Position numbers and translations under genes: made by a program. Below are positions 59,299 to 64,000 of a stretch of 64,000 nucleotides of DNA, one piece after another (position 1 is the first letter of the stretch; every line of letters starts with the position of its first letter). The DNA comes from Nageia nagi (taxonomy: Eukaryota > Pinophyta). The stretch spans positions 66,526,001 to 66,590,000 of the forward strand of contig JBITNC010000001.1 of the NCBI GenBank assembly GCA_050084985.1, written 5' to 3'. The notes under the pieces are model-generated. The model searched no databases. It saw only the letters and a list, made by a program, of their open reading frames with translations, and was not told the origin of the DNA.

Positions 59299-60416
59299 AT
59301 TCTTATGTTGAATTCATGTTTATGATGATAACTTCACCCTTAGGAGGATTTTGTATTGTATAGTGTTGATTTTATTATACATCTTCGTGGTAAGTTCGCT
59401 TTGTTTGAGGAACTTATTGTACAAATTGACCAATCTTTCACTATTCAGTTATTCATATGTGAGAAACTCTTATGTGTCATTTGGCACTATTAGTTATGCA
59501 TATGTGAGGAACTCATATGTGCATGCTCTATTTTGATCTAGCATTATTTAGTTATCCACATGTGAGGAACTCTTATGTGTCATTTGGCATTGTTTAGTTA
59601 TCCATATGTGAGGAACTCATATGTGCATACTCTATTTTGATCTAGCACTGTTCATTTATCCATATGTAAGGAACTCTTATGTGTCATTTGGCACTATTCA
59701 GTTATCCATATGTGAAAAAATTGTATGTGCATGCTCTATTTTGATATAACATTGTTTAGTTATCCATATGTGAGGAACTCTTATGTGTCGTTTGGCACTG
59801 TTTAGTTATCGATATGAGAGGAAATCGTATGTGCATGCTCTATTTTTGGTCAATCTAGCACTATTCAATTATCCATATGTGAGGAACTCTTATGTGCCTT
59901 TTGGAACTATTTAGTTATCCATATGAGAGGAACTCATATGTGCATGCTCTATTTTGTAATGATAATCAACACATGTTCTATATATAGCAGGTGACTATAA
60001 GTTTTTTGGCATGGCATCTTCATGATGACTTATAGTGCACATTGAATAGTTCGTGATGGTATTTGTGTGATTCATATATCCTTGTTGATATGAATATAAT
60101 GCATCTAACTGATCTTATTATTTGAGCTACTTATGACTTGCAAGTTTCTTTGAGATTGCAGGTTACTTACCTCAGGTATGCAAACTCTTGGAGACTCTTC
60201 ATGACTTCTAGTTGGATGACTACTTCATGTACATTTAAACTGATTATGGTTAATGATTGTATTTGGCAAAGTAGTGAGTCTCCAACTAGATCTTTTTTAC
60301 TTCACAAATATATAAAAAGTTCTCATCTCTGTTGTATCTTTTTGGAGGAGAACTCTCTTACTTTCTCTTCTTCTTCTCTCTTACTCGCTTAATCCCAATA
60401 CTGCATTAAGGGGGAG
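59299..60416 (+). other. 3' untranslated region of element E
   Basis: Runs from the end of pol to polypurine tract AAGGGGGAG (60408-60416). It contains the five-dimer tandem repeat, then about 450 bp that align with B and F, including a CT-rich stretch just before the polypurine tract (CTTTCTCTTCTTCTTCTCTC). No domain-bearing ORF. Confidence 0.75.
59448..59957. repeat. About 104-bp dimeric tandem repeat, five dimers
   Basis: Ten units beginning GTTATCCATATGTGAGGAAC. Odd units are about 46 bp and end in GTGTCATTTGGCACTATT. Even units are about 58 bp and carry GTGCATGCTCTATTTTGATC. Strict alternation makes a higher-order dimer. Copy number differs between elements (two dimers in B, one in F). 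Confidence 0.9.
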
Positions 60417-60915
60417 TGTTGGATTTTATAATGCATTATTGTAAGGTTGTATTAAATATTCTATGTAAATTCACTATTACTTAAGGGTATCATTTGATAG
60501 CTTAAGTATTTAAATGAATATGATAATGTAACTTGTCCTACACTCCATGTCATGAGCATGCCCCATAGGTAAAAGGATGTGCATGTCATGCTTTTGTACA
60601 TTGGATAAAAGGGTGATCCAAAAGGGATTTTGGCATATAAATAGAAGGCTCCCTTTATAATCACACACCAATTATGGAGTAAAATTATGCTATAGGATAG
60701 AAGTGTAGGAGTTGAGATTAAGAGGATTGTCAGAGAGTTGTATTTTTGATTGATGTAAAGATCTAGTTAGTGGATGTACTCCTAGTTGGAGGAACCACTT
60801 TACATCTTGAGTTACTTTGTAAGATTATCTTATTTGTGAGTTTGTTAGATGTGAATGAGAGATTTCATGTGATCTTGGTAGTTTATAATTGTTCTTGTTA
60901 TATTCAATTCTCTCA
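60417..60915 (+). repeat. 3' LTR of element E
   Basis: Starts TGTTGGATTTTATAATGC and ends TTCAATTCTCTCA. TATAAATA lies at 60636-60643. Followed by target copy AGTTG. Confidence 0.95.
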
Positions 60916-60920
60916 AGTTG

Positions 60921-61189
60921 TTCTCCTTACTTTGGTTGGTTTGGTTTCATTTATATATCTACAATTGAAATTTCTTATTGTTCCATTGGATCATCTAGTT
61001 TAAGATTCTCATATTTGTTAGAAGATGTCCTCTAGTCTTGGCATAAGTTTATGTTTCTCATATTGGATTAGTTATTTCCTTTTGTATGAGAATTTTTTTT
61101 TAGATTTTTTTATGATAATTTAAAATACTTTATCATTTTCTTTCTCTAAATGGTGATTTTTTAAACTAGTTTCTATTTATTTCATCTCT
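60921..61189. other. Gap between element E and the LINE fragment
   Basis: AT-rich; nothing recognised. Confidence 0.4.
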
Positions 61190-61880
61190 TGTCTCACCCT
61201 TTTGGGGTATTTCCAAATCAAGTATCCATACTTGTGGTAGTTTATGCATCTTATGGGGATTGATTCATAGTCTACTTATTATCTCCATGTATTTAATCCT
61301 ATTCCTAAATTTAATTTCTTATAGGAGTGACTTTTCCAAGTCCAACTTAATGTAAATCCTTGCATATGTCATTGATCCTCCTTCAACTAATTCTCTTGAT
61401 ATTCCTATATATATTTTCAAAATATTATCAATAATTTATAAAATATCCTCCATCCAAAATTATAGCAAGTGGGTAAAATTATTTAACCAAATTGGAGCTA
61501 TGAATGACTCAATTCAAGGATCAAACATCCACATCTAAGGTTGCATGAATAGGCCTAAAATACCTATGTTGTATGACCCCCATTAAAATGACTAATTCAT
61601 AGCTGAGATTAATATAAATTCAACAAAAAAGTATCCATTTTTTTGGATAATGATATCTATATTTCCTTATAGTTTTCAATGTTTCCTTTCCCAGGTACAC
61701 AAGAATTGATGGAATGGTCCATAAAATTGCATATCAAGGTATAGTTGGAATTGTATATGATACCATATATAATTAATTTTTCATTATCTCCAAGATTAGG
61801 ATTAATAATATTTAGACAAAAAAATCCATTACATTTTTCCATCCTCTTTTTTAGGTTTTTCATGATTTTGTTTGGCCTAT
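61190..61880 (-). pseudogene. LINE ORF1 fragment (DUF4283 and zinc knuckle)
   Basis: The minus strand encodes, across shifted frames, the nucleic-acid-binding ORF1 protein of plant L1 elements. Order: an N-terminal part (61863 downward, EKLIIYGIIYNSNY, CVPGKGNIENYK), GYFFVEFILISAMN (near 61640), YFRPIHATLDVDV (near 61540), NLVKxFYPLAIILDGGYF (near 61470), DNILKIYIGISRELVEGGS and MTYARIYIKLDLEKSLL (61420-61320), and VDYESIPIRCINYHKYGYLI followed by WKYPKK (61262-61205). This matches the DUF4283 order ending in DYE.IPFRC..CHKYGHL...CP; the last Cys is lost. Frameshifts and stops are present and no ORF2 follows within view. Confidence 0.72.
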
Positions 61881-64000
61881 GCCTTTATGTGTCTATCTTT
61901 TCTACAACTAGCCTTAACTACTATAATAAAGGATTAGATGTTGGGTGTTATATGATCCTTTTTTAACTATATATTATTCCTTTGTATACAATATGATATA
62001 TAATAGTCCTTCATCATTTATCATACCTTAAATTCTTCCCTATGACGCAAACAACTAACCTCCCTATGTGTATGTAAAGTTTGCCTTTCCCATTAGTTAT
62101 GCATTGAACAAGTCAAGTTATATTTTCATGGGCTCCTCATGATGAAACACACCTTATGGGGGAAGTTAGATTCAAATGCACTTGATGCTTTACTAGTTTA
62201 ATCTTATCCCACCATTCTAATAACCATCTTCTACCCTTGTGTGACTTTCAAACCTCAATTGCTTCATATTACACCCTTATTCAATGTGTTTTATAGATCA
62301 CTTTGTTTCAAATATCTACTTATAATAAGTATGCTTATTTTTTATTTTAATTATACTATTAAATTTAAGTGTTTTTATTTGTTAAATTTTTTTATGTATA
62401 TAGATGAGGATCCAACCATGTTATCTACATAGACCAAATGAAGCATAACTTAATATTACCATCCATTGATAGATGGTAATAAAGATATTTGATATACCAT
62501 AAAAATGTATTTGATGCTGGGATGTCTTATGTGTACCTAGATGCTTAAATTATAGCAATAATCATTAAGAAATAATGTCTTGATACTTTATTATTTATAT
62601 TATGAATAAAAAAGGAGATGACAACTCTAAAGGACATTCATAATACCTTGAGTTACACATTATAGTTAAGCATATGAGGAAATAAGTTTATAAAAGAGGA
62701 GGGTATTAGATGCAAGACCTTATATTTATCATGGATTGAGTATTGGATGGAGTTAAAGAGGAATCTAGAGTTCTTGTATGAAATATAAGAAGGTTATCGA
62801 GTATCCATTATACCCCTAAATATGAGTCATTATTCACTCCATACTTTTAATAAGGAAGGAGATTTATTTTCATTCATATAAGCATTTATTGTGCATGTCT
62901 CTTTTAGAATCATTATGCATAAGACTTATGCAATATTTTCACTTTGTATTATGAGTTCCACATATTTAGTTATGAGATTAGGAGGGGTCTTCCATGTGTA
63001 ATGATGTTATGAGGTTAGATGTATAATAATAGGAAACTAATGGGACTTCCATTCCATGATTATTATAAGTGACTTAATATCCTGTGAGAGACAAAATGTG
63101 CTAATATGCATGAGAAAAAATAGGCATGCTCACATATGAGGGTGATGACATTGATATGATAAATTATAATTTGTTGGATCTTAAAAGGGATTCAAAATTA
63201 GGGCTCCCATACTCTAGCCATTGCATGATATAGAAGAAATAGGAGGAAAGAAAAAAGATTAATATAAAGGAGACATAAGATAAGGGGAAAATGATGTTCA
63301 CCTATAATATATCTCTATGCTAAATGTAGGAATATGAGGAAATGGGTATACATTTGAGATTCCATCTATGGATGTTAAGGTAACAATCAATTAGAATACT
63401 CTTACAAAATTAGGTTAGTTTCATGATATGATATGCCACTTTAACAATAGCATGTGAATCACACAAGTTTTTTACTTCTATTTATTTATTTTTATAAGCT
63501 TTTTTTAACTTAGTTTGTATAATATGTATGTAGATATGTTTATTATATATTATCTTTATGTGGTATAAGTGTGTGAATGATGAAAAAATAACATGGTATA
63601 TAATCAATGCAATTATCACATTTATTGGAGATGGTTTGAGGTACGGTATGCAAGAGGAGGTTGGTTCAATTATGTGGGGAAACCTACTTGTCATTGAGCT
63701 TATCATCACCTTCTAGGATGATTATCATTAGATTAAGTATAATCTAAACAAGAATCTCACACATGTATGAGTAGAATGAGATAAAGGGACGTAGGCTAAG
63801 AGGAATTCACTGTAGACATACATATTTATAACTAATGGTGGATAATATGGCCTAAGATTGGCTATAAGAAATATATATAAGCTTATGCAAAGATATTAGT
63901 CTCACCTAGTGATTAAGGATAATGGATCTCTTAGAATAAGCTTACAATCACACACCTATAGGAGTGGTTGTTTGATTTAACAATATATAGTATAATTATT
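61881..64000. other. AT-rich DNA without a recognised feature
   Basis: No LTR, polymerase, PPR or tandem repeat seen. ORFs at 62241-62432 (plus) and 63482-63709 (minus) lack recognisable domains. Confidence 0.45.

Larger units (their letters stand above)
52178..60915 (+). mobile_element. Element E: full-length Copia retrotransposon, sister of B
   Basis: 8738 bp with LTRs at 52178-52681 and 60417-60915 and perfect target copies AGTTG (52173-52177 and 60916-60920). By eye the LTRs differ at about 38 of 500 positions, similar to B. Order: LTR, primer site, leader with intron signals, gag-pol, internal polypurine tract, 3' untranslated region with a five-dimer tandem repeat, polypurine tract, LTR. 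Its gag is badly eroded, while reverse transcriptase and RNase H are better kept. Confidence 0.95.

Noticed and set aside
1-64000. tRNA, rRNA or intact host protein-coding genes
   Set aside because: Nothing was found by reading both strands. Weak tRNA candidates cannot be excluded without a covariance search.

Overview
This window is nuclear plant DNA with no intact host gene. It is AT-rich and gene-poor, and is filled with decayed LTR retrotransposons, degenerate pentatricopeptide-repeat (PPR) gene fragments and two LINE fragments. The PPR remnants are of the plant PLS class and have the wording of large seed-plant families. That, with the many old full-length Copia elements and the lack of genes, suggests a large-genome seed plant, possibly a gymnosperm. 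The organism is an inference only.

Layout. 1-3050: anonymous AT-rich DNA and the 3' part of a LINE reverse transcriptase gene on the minus strand. 3325-18975: a PPR-derived region. Its core is a tandem array of 111-bp (37-codon) units that encode, on the minus strand, a degenerate copy of the C-terminal E motif of PLS-class PPR proteins. Copia element A (3613-12740) sits inside this array, and a solo LTR of another family (10761-11259) sits inside the RNase H region of A. 18976-23460: unassigned DNA. 23466-29862: Copia family F, arranged as internal 3' end, LTR, full internal region, LTR. 30197-50860: a three-element nest. Copia element C carries in its 5' LTR a gag-only non-autonomous element D (30408-34549) and in its pol gene a complete Copia element B (39179-47917, target duplication CTCTT). 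51441-52042: a solo LTR with a GC-rich hairpin block and perfect CAACA duplications. 52178-60915: Copia element E, a sister of B, with perfect AGTTG duplications. 61190-61880: a LINE ORF1 fragment on the minus strand. 61881-64000: nothing recognised.

How the parts relate. A, B, C, E and F share one gag-pol architecture: UBN2-type gag, CCHC knuckle, protease, GAG-pre-integrase, integrase, reverse transcriptase with YVDD, then RNase H. They also share an initiator tRNA-Met-type primer site and a roughly 0.7-1.1 kb 3' untranslated region between two polypurine tracts. A, B, C and E have a 2.3-3.1 kb leader with the signals of an intron. F lacks exactly that stretch, as though it were a reverse-transcribed spliced RNA. 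Every coding region is broken by stops and frameshifts, so no autonomous element is expected to be active from this locus. The most notable items are the leader intron and its spliced copy, the PPR E-motif minisatellite, and the gag-only element D with an unassigned second coding region.
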